Of a DNA stretch of 5,204 nucleotides, positions 1-5,204 are shown piece by piece; position 1 is the first letter of the stretch; the number at the start of each line of letters is the position of its first letter. This DNA is from Pseudolabrys sp. (GTDB lineage Bacteria; Pseudomonadota; Alphaproteobacteria; Rhizobiales; Xanthobacteraceae): contig JAHCKF010000264.1 in the NCBI GenBank assembly GCA_026125925.1, positions 1-5,204 of the forward strand, given 5' to 3'. The notes beneath the pieces were generated by a model. That model was not told the origin of the DNA. It was given only the letters and a program-made list of their open reading frames with translations, and made no database searches. Both the position numbers and the translations under genes were made by a program.

Positions 1-1
1 C

Positions 2-943
2 TCCTGCGTCGTCTTTCTCGCCAGCCTCGCCGACAGCGTCAAGCGCATGAAGCTCGGTACCGGCACCATCAACATGCCGAACACGCATCCGGCCACGGTG
101 GCGGCGCAGCTCGCCATGCTCGACCACATGCTCGACGGCCGCCTGTTGTTCGGCATCTCGCCGGGCGGGCTGCTGTCGGACGCTGAGGCCTTCGGCAATC
201 TCGACGCCGACCGCAACGCCATGTTCCTCGAGGCAATCAACCAGGTGCTCGCCATCTGGGCGGGCGAGCCGCCCTATAATCTCAAGGGCCAATACTGGAA
301 CATCAGCATCGAGCGCCAGTTCGTGCCGGAGATCGGCCAGGGTTTCATCGCCAAGCCGCTGCAACGCCCGCATCCGCCGATCGTCGTCATGGCGACGGCG
401 CCGTTCTCCAAGGGCATCACTGAGGCCGCGGCGCGGGGTTGGGATCCGGTGTCGGCCAACTTCCTGATGCCGCAATGGGTCAAGAGTCACTGGCCGAAAT
501 ATGTCGAAGGTTGCGAACGCATCGGCCGCAAGGTCGAGGCGGCGAATTGGCGCGTGGCGCGCTCGATCTTCGTCGCCGACGACGAAAAGACGGCGCGCGA
601 CTACGTCATGAATCCCGACGGGCCCTACGTCTATTATTACAAGCAGCTTCTCGCCAAGGTGAAGCGCGGCGGCCGCCTCGAACTGTTCAAGACCCGGCGC
701 GACCAGCCGGACGACGAGGTGACGCTGGAAAATGTGTGCAAAACGCTGATCACCTACGGCACGCCGGACAAGGTCGCCGACGAACTGCTCAAGTTCCGCG
801 ACAGCGTCGGCGATTTCGGCACGCTGCTGTATGCCGGCAAGGACTGGGCGGACCGCGAGCTCGGCCGCCGTTCCATGATCCTGCTGGCCGAGAAGGTGCT
901 GCCCAAGATCAACGCCGCGATCGGCCCAGTCACTTCCGCGTGA
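2..943 (+). CDS. LLM-class (luciferase-like) flavin-dependent monooxygenase, 5'-truncated
   Basis: The frame is open to the left edge, so the N-terminus is missing; 313 residues are visible, while family members usually have about 350-390. The visible part begins in the strand-helix region typical of bacterial-luciferase-like TIM barrels: LGTGTINMPNTHP, then an A..LDHMLDGR helix and the glycine-rich FGISPGG turn. Further on are AKPLQRPHPPIVV (the usual 'P.Q.P.PP' strand before the substrate/flavin loop), AAARGWDPV and a C-terminal TYGTPDKVADEL segment, all standard for LLM oxidoreductases. Such enzymes use reduced FMN supplied by a separate reductase and O2 to oxidise aldehydes, ketones, terpenes or sulfonates in the cytoplasm. 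The substrate cannot be read from this sequence. The ATG at 47 lies inside the fold and is not the true start. The next gene begins 84 bp downstream on the same strand, with no clear promoter or terminator between them, so co-transcription is possible but unproven. Confidence 0.9.
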   Translation, partial: SCVVFLASLADSVKRMKLGTGTINMPNTHPATVAAQLAMLDHMLDGRLLFGISPGGLLSDAEAFGNLDADRNAMFLEAINQVLAIWAGEPPYNLKGQYWNISIERQFVPEIGQGFIAKPLQRPHPPIVVMATAPFSKGITEAAARGWDPVSANFLMPQWVKSHWPKYVEGCERIGRKVEAANWRVARSIFVADDEKTARDYVMNPDGPYVYYYKQLLAKVKRGGRLELFKTRRDQPDDEVTLENVCKTLITYGTPDKVADELLKFRDSVGDFGTLLYAGKDWADRELGRRSMILLAEKVLPKINAAIGPVTSA

Positions 944-1015
944 AACGCCAGCGGCGGATTGCCACTTTGCAACCGCGGGCGGCGCGGCGAGATTAGCCAG
1001 GATCGGACCCATTGC

Positions 1016-1022
1016 AGGGAGG
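1016..1022 (+). promoter_or_regulatory. Shine-Dalgarno sequence for the DUF6152-like gene
   Basis: AGGGAGG lies 5 nt ahead of the ATG at 1028. It is the strongest ribosome binding site in the window, and it decides the start of the small exported protein against the in-frame upstream codon at 959, which has no such site and would bury the signal peptide. Confidence 0.75.
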
Positions 1023-1027
1023 CGGAT

Positions 1028-1405
1028 ATGTTCAGCAGGCGTCGGATGCTGGCCGCGAGCGCCGGTTTGGTTTTGGTGATGACCGCAGGCGCTGCGCTGG
1101 CACATCACGGCTGGACCTGGGCGGAGGGCGAGCTGATCGAAGTCAGCGGCGTCATCAAGTCGGCGAAGCTCGGTAACCCGCACGGGCTCCTCACCATGAC
1201 GGCGAAAGACGGCGACTGGACCGTCGAAGTCGGCCAGCCCTGGCGTAACGAGCGCGCCGGGCTCAAGGATGCGATGCTGGTCAAAGGCGTGACGCTCACC
1301 GTGCGCGGCAACCGCGCCAAGGACGCCAAGCTGAAGGTCATCAAGGCCGTGCGCGTCATCATCGGCGGCAAGAATTACGATCTCTATCCCGAGCGTCTCT
1401 CGTGA
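1028..1405 (+). CDS. Small exported DUF6152-like protein
   Basis: A 125-residue protein with an N-terminal export signal: SRRRML at residues 3-8, a hydrophobic stretch to about residue 20, and an ALA/HH cleavage site after residue 25. The SRR-x-M-L pattern resembles a twin-arginine (Tat) signal, although the region is short and a Sec signal is also possible. The mature protein would be about 100 residues, begin His-His-Gly-Trp, and be rich in beta strand (GELIEVSGVIKSAKLGNPHG, then WTVEVGQPWRNERAGL and LTVRGNRAKD), consistent with a small OB-like or sandwich fold in the periplasm. The AHHGW start and the overall pattern match DUF6152, whose function I do not know to be established. The ATG at 1028 has a strong ribosome binding site. 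The stop is 7 nt before the next gene, a four-helix membrane protein, so the two probably form a translationally coupled operon and may act together. The family call is from recognition, not a search. Confidence 0.82.
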   Translation: MFSRRRMLAASAGLVLVMTAGAALAHHGWTWAEGELIEVSGVIKSAKLGNPHGLLTMTAKDGDWTVEVGQPWRNERAGLKDAMLVKGVTLTVRGNRAKDAKLKVIKAVRVIIGGKNYDLYPERLS

Positions 1406-1412
1406 GCCGCCC

Positions 1413-1889
1413 TTGGAGCTCCTGACCGCGCTGCATGACTGGGCGCCGATCGCGCTGCTGCGCGGCGGACGCTGGAGCTATGCCGCGGTCAACGTCGCGC
1501 ATATCGCCGGCTTTGCTTTGCTGATCGGCGCCATCGTTCCGCTCGATCTGCGCCTGCTGGGCTGGCGCCGCGATGTGCCGCTCGGCGGACTGGCGCGCGC
1601 CGTGCTGCCGGTGGCGATCACAGGCCTCCTCGTGGCGTTGTTCGCGGGCTTCGTTTTGTTTGCCGTGCGGGCGCCGGACTATGCGGCCAAGCCGTTGTTC
1701 TGGGTGAAGATGGCTTTCGTCACCGGCGGTCTTGCCAATGCTTTGCTGCTGCACCGGGCGCGCGTCTGGCAAAGTGCGCAAGACACCAACGCCGCGCCGT
1801 CGGCGCGGCTGCGGCTGGCCGCCATCCTGTCCATGGTGCTGTGGTTTGCCGCCCTGATCTGCGGTCGGATGCTGGCCTTCGTCGATTGA
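1413..1889 (+). CDS. Four-helix integral membrane protein (DUF6644/DUF2214-like)
   Basis: A 158-residue inner-membrane protein with four predicted membrane segments at about residues 24-46, 64-86, 95-114 and 135-156. The first helix carries His30 and ends in the motif PLDLRLLGWRR. Helix 3 holds a buried FWVKM lysine (Lys99) and ends at His114. Helix 4 ends with CGRMLAF. A helix-1 His, a DLRLLG exit motif and a lysine in helix 3 resemble the DUF6644/DUF2214 families of unknown function. The start is a TTG at 1413: no in-frame ATG or GTG lies nearby upstream, the ATG in 'ctgcatgac' is out of frame, and MELLTALHDW is a usual beginning for such proteins. Only a weak GTGAG precedes it, so translation probably depends on coupling to the gene ending at 1405. 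It ends 11 bp from the convergent dehydrogenase gene. Function is unknown; a redox or metal role with its secreted neighbour is only inferred. Confidence 0.8.
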   Translation: MELLTALHDWAPIALLRGGRWSYAAVNVAHIAGFALLIGAIVPLDLRLLGWRRDVPLGGLARAVLPVAITGLLVALFAGFVLFAVRAPDYAAKPLFWVKMAFVTGGLANALLLHRARVWQSAQDTNAAPSARLRLAAILSMVLWFAALICGRMLAFVD

Positions 1890-1900
1890 AAGACCGGCGC

Positions 1901-2809
1901 TCAGGCCGCCTGAATCTTCTTCACGATATCGATCGCGCGGCGCAGCAGCGTCTGCGATGCCTCCAGCGTGCGGAACGCGGCGTGCGACGTCAGCGTCACG
2001 TTCGGCAACTGCGCCAGCGGCGACTTGGCATCGAGCGGTTCGTTGTGGAAGACGTCGAGACCGGCGTGGCGGATGATGCCGCTCTTGAGCGCTTCGATCA
2101 GCGCCTGTTCGTCGACCAGCGCGCCGCGCGCCGTGTTCACCAGCACCGCGCCGTGCTTCATCATGGCGATGCGTTCGGCCGACAGGAAGCCGCGCGTCTC
2201 GTCGCCGAGCGTCAGATGCAGCGACACGACGTCGGACTGCTTGAGCAGGGCGTCGATATCGACCTGCTTGATGCCGAGTTCGGGCTTGGGCGTGCGGCTG
2301 TAGGCGATCACGTTCATGCCGATACCGGCGGCCATGCGCGCCATCTCGGCGCCGATACCGCCGAGTCCGATGATGCCGATGGTCTTGCCGAGAAGCTGCA
2401 TGCCTTCCTTCGGCGCCCAGACGCCGCCGCGCACTTCGCGGTCCATGCGGGCGATGTCGCGGGCGCAGGCAAACAACAGGGCCATCGAATGCTCGGCGAC
2501 CGCGGTGTCGCCGTAACCCTTGATGATGTGCACCTTGATGCCGCGCTCGTTCAGCTCGGCGACGTTCATGTAGCTCGCCGCGCCGGTGCCGAGAAAGACG
2601 ACATGCTTGAGCTGCTTGCAGCGCTCGACCAGGTCGGTCGGCATGTAGGAATGGTCGTCGATGACGATGTCGTAGCCGGCGATGACGAGCGGCAATTCCT
2701 CGCGCTTGAACGGCGTCATATTGACGTCGATCGCCGGGTCGTCGGGCCGCAAAACCTGTTCCCAGACCGGGCCAAGCTGATCGTTGCAGTCGAAGAAGAT
2801 GGATTTCAT
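1901..2809 (-). CDS. D-isomer specific 2-hydroxyacid dehydrogenase (NAD(P)-binding)
   Basis: A 302-residue cytosolic oxidoreductase that interconverts a 2-oxoacid and a D-2-hydroxyacid (glyoxylate/hydroxypyruvate reductase or phosphoglycerate dehydrogenase type). The N-terminal substrate domain contains the LGTGAASYMN loop (residues 73-82) and the DTAVAEH helix (101-107). The Rossmann motif is G148-LGGIG-153. The catalytic set is complete: Arg228 in NTARGALVD, Glu257 in VFHNEP and His276 in TSHAAF. Strand beta-2 of the Rossmann fold ends in YSRTPK (170-175) rather than in the acidic residue of NAD-specific members, which suggests NADPH preference. There is no ACT domain, so a serine-biosynthesis SerA role is unlikely. 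Start: the ATG at 2809 gives the usual MKSIFFDCND; an in-frame TTG at 2821 would add MVYP, and neither has a clear ribosome binding site. The gene diverges from aroE across 202 bp and converges with the membrane-protein gene. The substrate cannot be assigned. Confidence 0.92.
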   Translation of the reverse strand: MKSIFFDCNDQLGPVWEQVLRPDDPAIDVNMTPFKREELPLVIAGYDIVIDDHSYMPTDLVERCKQLKHVVFLGTGAASYMNVAELNERGIKVHIIKGYGDTAVAEHSMALLFACARDIARMDREVRGGVWAPKEGMQLLGKTIGIIGLGGIGAEMARMAAGIGMNVIAYSRTPKPELGIKQVDIDALLKQSDVVSLHLTLGDETRGFLSAERIAMMKHGAVLVNTARGALVDEQALIEALKSGIIRHAGLDVFHNEPLDAKSPLAQLPNVTLTSHAAFRTLEASQTLLRRAIDIVKKIQAA

Positions 2810-3011
2810 CGGGTAAACCAACGTGGAAGGTGGTGGCGAGGATACGGCGTTGACGGACGGCCACGCAAAGAATAAACGCGGCGGCGCGACCGCCTATAGC
2901 ATAGCGCGGGACGCAAACGAAACATGCCGGCCGGGGGCGGGCGGACATGATTTTCGATCGTTTTGTTGAGGATTTTGGTATGTTCCTCGTTTGGCGTGGG
3001 CGGCACTGAGC
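2810..3011. promoter_or_regulatory. Divergent intergenic region (hydroxyacid dehydrogenase / aroE)
   Basis: These 202 bp separate two divergent genes and must hold both promoters unless transcripts come from further away. On the aroE side, 2947-2982 is clearly AT-rich against GC-rich flanks and contains gatttt twice (2949 and 2971, 22 bp apart), a CGATCG palindrome and a GAGG ribosome binding site (2968-2971). On the dehydrogenase side, 2894-2904 holds tandem ATAGC units which, read on the minus strand, give TATGCTATAG, a possible -10 element; a TTTCGT 18 bp upstream of TATAGG would be a poor -35. No operator for a known regulator is recognisable. The assignment as a promoter region rests on gene layout and composition. 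Confidence 0.4.
2980..3009 (+). CDS. Possible 9-codon leader ORF upstream of aroE
   Basis: ATG at 2980 opens a frame coding MFLVWRGRH that stops with TGA at 3007-3009, two bases before the aroE ATG. GAGG at 2968-2971 stands 8 nt ahead of it, better placed than anything ahead of aroE itself. If translated, ribosomes ending here would be delivered to the aroE start. It has one Phe and one Trp, too few for classical aromatic attenuation, and I see no clear alternative hairpins. It could equally be chance in a short AT-rich stretch. Confidence 0.25.
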   Translation: MFLVWRGRH

Positions 3012-3959
3012 ATGAGCGACAGTCGCAAGGCCGCCTGCGTGGTCGGCTGGCCGGCGAGCCATTCGCGCTCGCCGCTCATCCATCAATTCTGGATGCGCAA
3101 GTACAATATCGACGCGGAATATCGCAAGGAGGCGATTCCGCCCGATCAGTTCGCCGACTTCGTCGGCCATCTGCGCGAGCGCGGCTATGTCGGCTGCAAC
3201 GTCACGGTGCCGCATAAACAGGCAGCGATGGAATTGACGATCGCCGACGACCGGGCGCGCGCGGTCGGCGCCGCCAATACGCTGTGGTTCGACGGCGACA
3301 AGCTGCGTTCGACGAACACCGACGTTGAGGGCTTCCTGGCCAATCTCGATCAGATGACGCCGGGCTGGGATCGCGGGCTGGAGAGCGCGGTGGTGCTCGG
3401 CGCCGGCGGCGGCGCGCGCGCGGTGGTGTTCGCGCTCTTGCAGCGTGAGGTGCAGCACATCCATGTCGTCAACCGCTCGCCGGAGCGCGCCGAAGCCTTG
3501 CGCGAGCAGTTCGGCTCGCGCGTGCGCGTCGCGCAATGGAGCGAGATGACCGGCCTGCTCGGTGGCGCCGGGCTTCTCGTCAACACCACCTCGCTCGGCA
3601 TGGTCGGGTTGCCGAAGATGGAGATCAATCTGCGCTGCCAGCCGTCGATGGTGGTCGCGGATCTCGTCTATGTGCCGCTGGAAACCGGTCTGCTTGCCGC
3701 CGCCCGCGACAAGGGCCTGCGCACGGCCGACGGTCTCGGCATGCTGCTGCATCAGGCGGTCCGCGGCTTCGAACTATGGTTCGGCGTCAAGCCGGAGGTG
3801 ACGCCGGAGCTGCGCAAATTGATCGAAGACGATCTGGTCGCCGAGGGGCTGGAAGCGACTCCCGAGGCCAGGGCCAAGGCGAAAGAAAAGGAAAAGACCA
3901 AAGACAAGGCGAAGGCGAGGGGCCAGAAACCGCCGCGCGCGCCGAAAAAGCCGGGATAA
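3012..3959 (+). CDS. aroE: Shikimate dehydrogenase (NADP+) with lysine-rich C-terminal extension
   Basis: AroE reduces 3-dehydroshikimate to shikimate with NADPH in the cytosolic shikimate pathway to aromatic amino acids. The 315-residue product shows the whole signature: SHSRSPLIH (Ser18 and Ser20 bind shikimate), NVTVPHK with catalytic Lys69, GAANT (86-90), NTD with catalytic Asp104, the nucleotide loop GAGGGARAV (130-138), NR at 154-155 for the NADP 2'-phosphate, NTTSLGM (191-197) and the C-terminal GLGMLLHQA with Gln248. The catalytic core ends near residue 275. About 35-40 extra residues follow, with ten lysines from 281 onward, so the protein is longer than the usual 270-285. The ATG at 3012 is chosen over the TTG at 2991 because MSDSRKAACVVGWP fits the family; its own ribosome binding site is weak, and a mini-ORF ends just before it. 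It diverges from the hydroxyacid dehydrogenase gene. The usual rhizobial neighbours maf, coaE and dnaQ are not seen. Confidence 0.95.
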   Translation: MSDSRKAACVVGWPASHSRSPLIHQFWMRKYNIDAEYRKEAIPPDQFADFVGHLRERGYVGCNVTVPHKQAAMELTIADDRARAVGAANTLWFDGDKLRSTNTDVEGFLANLDQMTPGWDRGLESAVVLGAGGGARAVVFALLQREVQHIHVVNRSPERAEALREQFGSRVRVAQWSEMTGLLGGAGLLVNTTSLGMVGLPKMEINLRCQPSMVVADLVYVPLETGLLAAARDKGLRTADGLGMLLHQAVRGFELWFGVKPEVTPELRKLIEDDLVAEGLEATPEARAKAKEKEKTKDKAKARGQKPPRAPKKPG

Positions 3960-4011
3960 TTCCGGCCGCGGCGGTGTTCGTTCGGTGGGGCAGCCTCCGG
4001 AGTGCAAGGAC

Positions 4012-4065
4012 ATGAAACGTCGGTTTGGCGTGACGTGGACGGCCTTCGCCGCGACGATCTGTTAG
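4012..4065 (+). other. Signal-peptide-like mini-ORF, possible gene remnant
   Basis: In the 145-bp gap between aroE and the acetyltransferase, an ATG opens MKRRFGVTWTAFAATIC and then meets TAG. Past the stop the frame continues ALVCAG before TGA. Basic residues followed by a hydrophobic run look like the start of an exported protein cut by a nonsense codon. AAGGA lies one base ahead of the ATG, too close to be a normal ribosome binding site. A decayed remnant or pure chance are the likely readings. Nothing else is recognisable in this gap, and no clear terminator follows aroE. Confidence 0.15.
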
Positions 4066-4091
4066 GCCCTGGTCTGCGCAGGTTGAGACAC

Positions 4092-4095
4092 GAGG
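4092..4095 (+). promoter_or_regulatory. Ribosome binding site favouring the GNAT start at 4105
   Basis: GAGG lies 9 nt ahead of the ATG at 4105 but directly touches the alternative ATG at 4096, so it can only serve the later start. A weaker GAG at 4085-4087 could serve 4096. Confidence 0.4.
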
Positions 4096-4104
4096 ATGCG
4101 AGCC

Positions 4105-4566
4105 ATGCCCGCGACACTGACGGTTCGCCCCATCGCCCGCGCCGATTACGACCAATGGCTGCCGCTTTGGGACGGATATAACGCCTTTTACGGCCGGTTC
4201 GGCGCGACCGCGCTCGATCCCGAGATCACGCGCACGACCTGGGAGCGCTTCTTCGATGCCGCCGAGCCGGTGCATGCGATCGTGGCGGAAGAGGGCGGCG
4301 TGCTGCTCGGTCTCGTGCATTATCTCTATCATCGCAGCACGACGTCGATCGGGCCGAGCTGCTACCTGCAGGATCTGTTCACGCGCGACGAGGCGCGCGG
4401 CCGCGGCGTCGGCCGCGCTCTGATCGAAGCGGTCTATGCCGCGGCGCAGGCCGAAGGTTCGCCGCGCGTCTATTGGCAGACGCACGAGACCAACGCGACG
4501 GCGATGCGCCTGTACGATCAGTTGGCGGAGAAATCCGGCTTTCTCGTCTATCGCAAGCTGTTGTGA
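4105..4566 (+). CDS. GNAT family N-acetyltransferase
   Basis: A 153-residue single-domain GNAT that should transfer acetyl from acetyl-CoA to an amine in the cytosol. It opens with the usual beta-1 TLTVRPIARADYDQW. The beta-4 strand CYLQDLFT (87-93) leads into the acetyl-CoA pyrophosphate loop R98-GRGVG-103 and helix RALIEAV. The C-terminal motif has YWQTHETN (123-130) and NATAMRLYDQL, with Asn130 and Tyr137 at the positions of the conserved Asn and general-acid Tyr; it ends GFLVYRKLL. All core motifs are intact and the length is typical. The YNAFYGR segment (25-31) and THETN are characteristic of a common proteobacterial subgroup whose substrate I cannot name. The start at 4105 is chosen for its ribosome binding site; 4096 would add MRA. 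It follows aroE by 145 bp and converges with dnaE2 across 6 bp, leaving no room for a separate terminator. Confidence 0.92.
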   Translation: MPATLTVRPIARADYDQWLPLWDGYNAFYGRFGATALDPEITRTTWERFFDAAEPVHAIVAEEGGVLLGLVHYLYHRSTTSIGPSCYLQDLFTRDEARGRGVGRALIEAVYAAAQAEGSPRVYWQTHETNATAMRLYDQLAEKSGFLVYRKLL

Positions 4567-4572
4567 ACCGCC

Positions 4573-5204
4573 TCAGCCGGCCTTGCGCGGCGGCGCCTTC
4601 GACAACGCCACCTGACGCAGCGGGATATGCGCCGAGCCCGGCGCATGGACGCCGAGATCGGCGGCGAGTTCGGGCATCTCGCGCAGCAGGCGGGTGAGAC
4701 GGTTCTCGCGGCCGCCGTCGATCCGCGCCTCGCGCATTTCCTCGACCGGACGGCGGACTTCGTCGGCGCGGGACAGCGCGTCGATGTCGGCGCCCTGGTC
4801 GGCCAGCCGGCCGAGCAGGAAAGTGAGGTCGTCGAGCTTGTCGGCGACGACATGGATGACGCCGGACTCCGACTGCACGCGGCCGCTCACCGACACATAG
4901 CGCGCGCCGAGCACGATCGGCCGCACCTGCTCGAACACCTTGGGCCAGACGATGACATTGGCGATGCTGCCTTCGTCCTCCAGCGTCATGAAGACGACGC
5001 CATTGGCCGAGCCCGGCCGCTGCCGGCAGGTGACGAGGCCGGAGATGGTGACGCGCGCGCCGGATTTGATGTCGCGCAACGCGTCGTTGCGGATGATCTT
5101 GCGCGCGGCGAGATCGGTGCGCAGGAACTGCGCCGGATGCGCGCGCAGCGACATCCGCAGGAAGCGGTAGTCGTTGACGACTTCCTCGCCGAGCGGCATC
5201 GGCG
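4573..5204 (-). CDS. dnaE2: Error-prone DNA polymerase DnaE2/ImuC, C-terminal part (5' end outside window)
   Basis: The visible 210 residues are the C-terminal end of a protein that is normally about 1,050-1,150 residues; the frame is open at the right edge, so the MPLGEE methionine (codon at 5199) is internal. MPLGEEVVNDYRFLRMSLRAHP is the hallmark junction before the OB domain of DnaE2. The OB fold (about residues 48-120 from that Met) contains SGLVTCRQRPGSANG, VFMTLEDE, ANVIVWPKVFE and VSGRVQ, then HVVADKLDDL. DnaE2/ImuC is the SOS-induced alpha-subunit-like polymerase that acts with ImuA and ImuB in translesion, mutagenic synthesis; those genes would lie upstream, beyond the right edge. 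The CRQRPGSANG segment and the MPLGEE junction separate it from replicative DnaE1. The tail after about residue 180 ends in APPRKAG rather than the SRDF-type ending I remember for many DnaE2 proteins. Confidence 0.88.
   Translation of the reverse strand, partial: PMPLGEEVVNDYRFLRMSLRAHPAQFLRTDLAARKIIRNDALRDIKSGARVTISGLVTCRQRPGSANGVVFMTLEDEGSIANVIVWPKVFEQVRPIVLGARYVSVSGRVQSESGVIHVVADKLDDLTFLLGRLADQGADIDALSRADEVRRPVEEMREARIDGGRENRLTRLLREMPELAADLGVHAPGSAHIPLRQVALSKAPPRKAG

Noticed and set aside
959..1027. Upstream extension of the DUF6152-like protein to 959
   Set aside because: It would put 23 charged residues ahead of the signal peptide and ignores the strong ribosome binding site at 1016-1022.
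1901..1913. TCAGGCCGCCTGA inverted repeat between the convergent genes, as a bidirectional terminator
   Set aside because: At most a 4-5 bp stem with a tiny loop, overlapping the dehydrogenase stop codon, with no proper T-run after it.
1841..2875. A 344-codon plus-strand frame opposite the hydroxyacid dehydrogenase
   Set aside because: It is antisense to a gene with a complete catalytic set, and its Asp/Arg/His-rich translation has no recognisable fold.
2926..2949. CATG-flanked GC-rich segment as a hairpin or operator
   Set aside because: The CATG ends are self-palindromic by nature and the G-rich interior cannot pair with itself.
1359..3752. A 797-codon open frame on the minus strand spanning the membrane-protein, dehydrogenase and aroE regions
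   Set aside because: Its translation is Arg/His/Gln/Ala-rich without any domain and overlaps three genes with intact family motifs. Long spurious frames are expected at this GC content.
3854..3958. The lysine-rich end of AroE as a frameshift into another gene
   Set aside because: The reading frame is continuous with normal codon use, and no second domain is recognisable in any frame; a genuine tail is simpler.
3787..4485. A 232-codon minus-strand frame across the end of aroE and the acetyltransferase
   Set aside because: Low-complexity Arg/Ala/Pro translation opposite a clear GNAT domain; a shadow frame.

Overview
The window is about 5.2 kb of GC-rich, densely coding chromosome. It looks like an alphaproteobacterium of the Hyphomicrobiales (Bradyrhizobium/Xanthobacteraceae type). 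The grounds are GC-rich third codon positions, an error-prone DnaE2 polymerase, and AroE and D-2-hydroxyacid dehydrogenase sequences that resemble those I know from that order. This placement rests on recollection of protein families, not on a search. There are no RNA genes, insertion sequences, CRISPR arrays or attachment sites.

Layout, left to right. (1) A 5'-truncated luciferase-like flavin-dependent monooxygenase (+, runs off the left edge, ends 943). (2) A two-gene unit (+, 1028-1889): a small exported DUF6152-like protein, followed after 7 nt by a four-helix membrane protein with a TTG start. (3) A D-2-hydroxyacid dehydrogenase (-, 2809-1901), convergent with the membrane protein and divergent from aroE. 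(4) A 202-bp divergent intergenic region with an AT-rich pocket and a possible 9-codon leader ORF. (5) Shikimate dehydrogenase aroE (+, 3012-3959) with an unusual lysine-rich C-terminal tail. (6) A 145-bp gap holding a tiny, probably non-functional signal-peptide-like ORF. (7) A GNAT N-acetyltransferase (+, 4105-4566). (8) The 3' end of dnaE2/imuC (-, 5204-4573), convergent with the GNAT gene at a 6-bp gap and running off the right edge.

Apart from the DUF6152/membrane-protein pair, the genes do not form an obvious common pathway. AroE makes shikimate for aromatic amino acids, the hydroxyacid dehydrogenase and the monooxygenase are general redox enzymes, and DnaE2 belongs to SOS mutagenic repair, whose usual partners imuA/imuB would lie outside the window to the right. 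I see no convincing undescribed multi-gene system. The least explained part is the exported His-His protein with its membrane partner. Smaller points are the AroE tail, the mini-ORF ahead of aroE and the non-canonical end of DnaE2.
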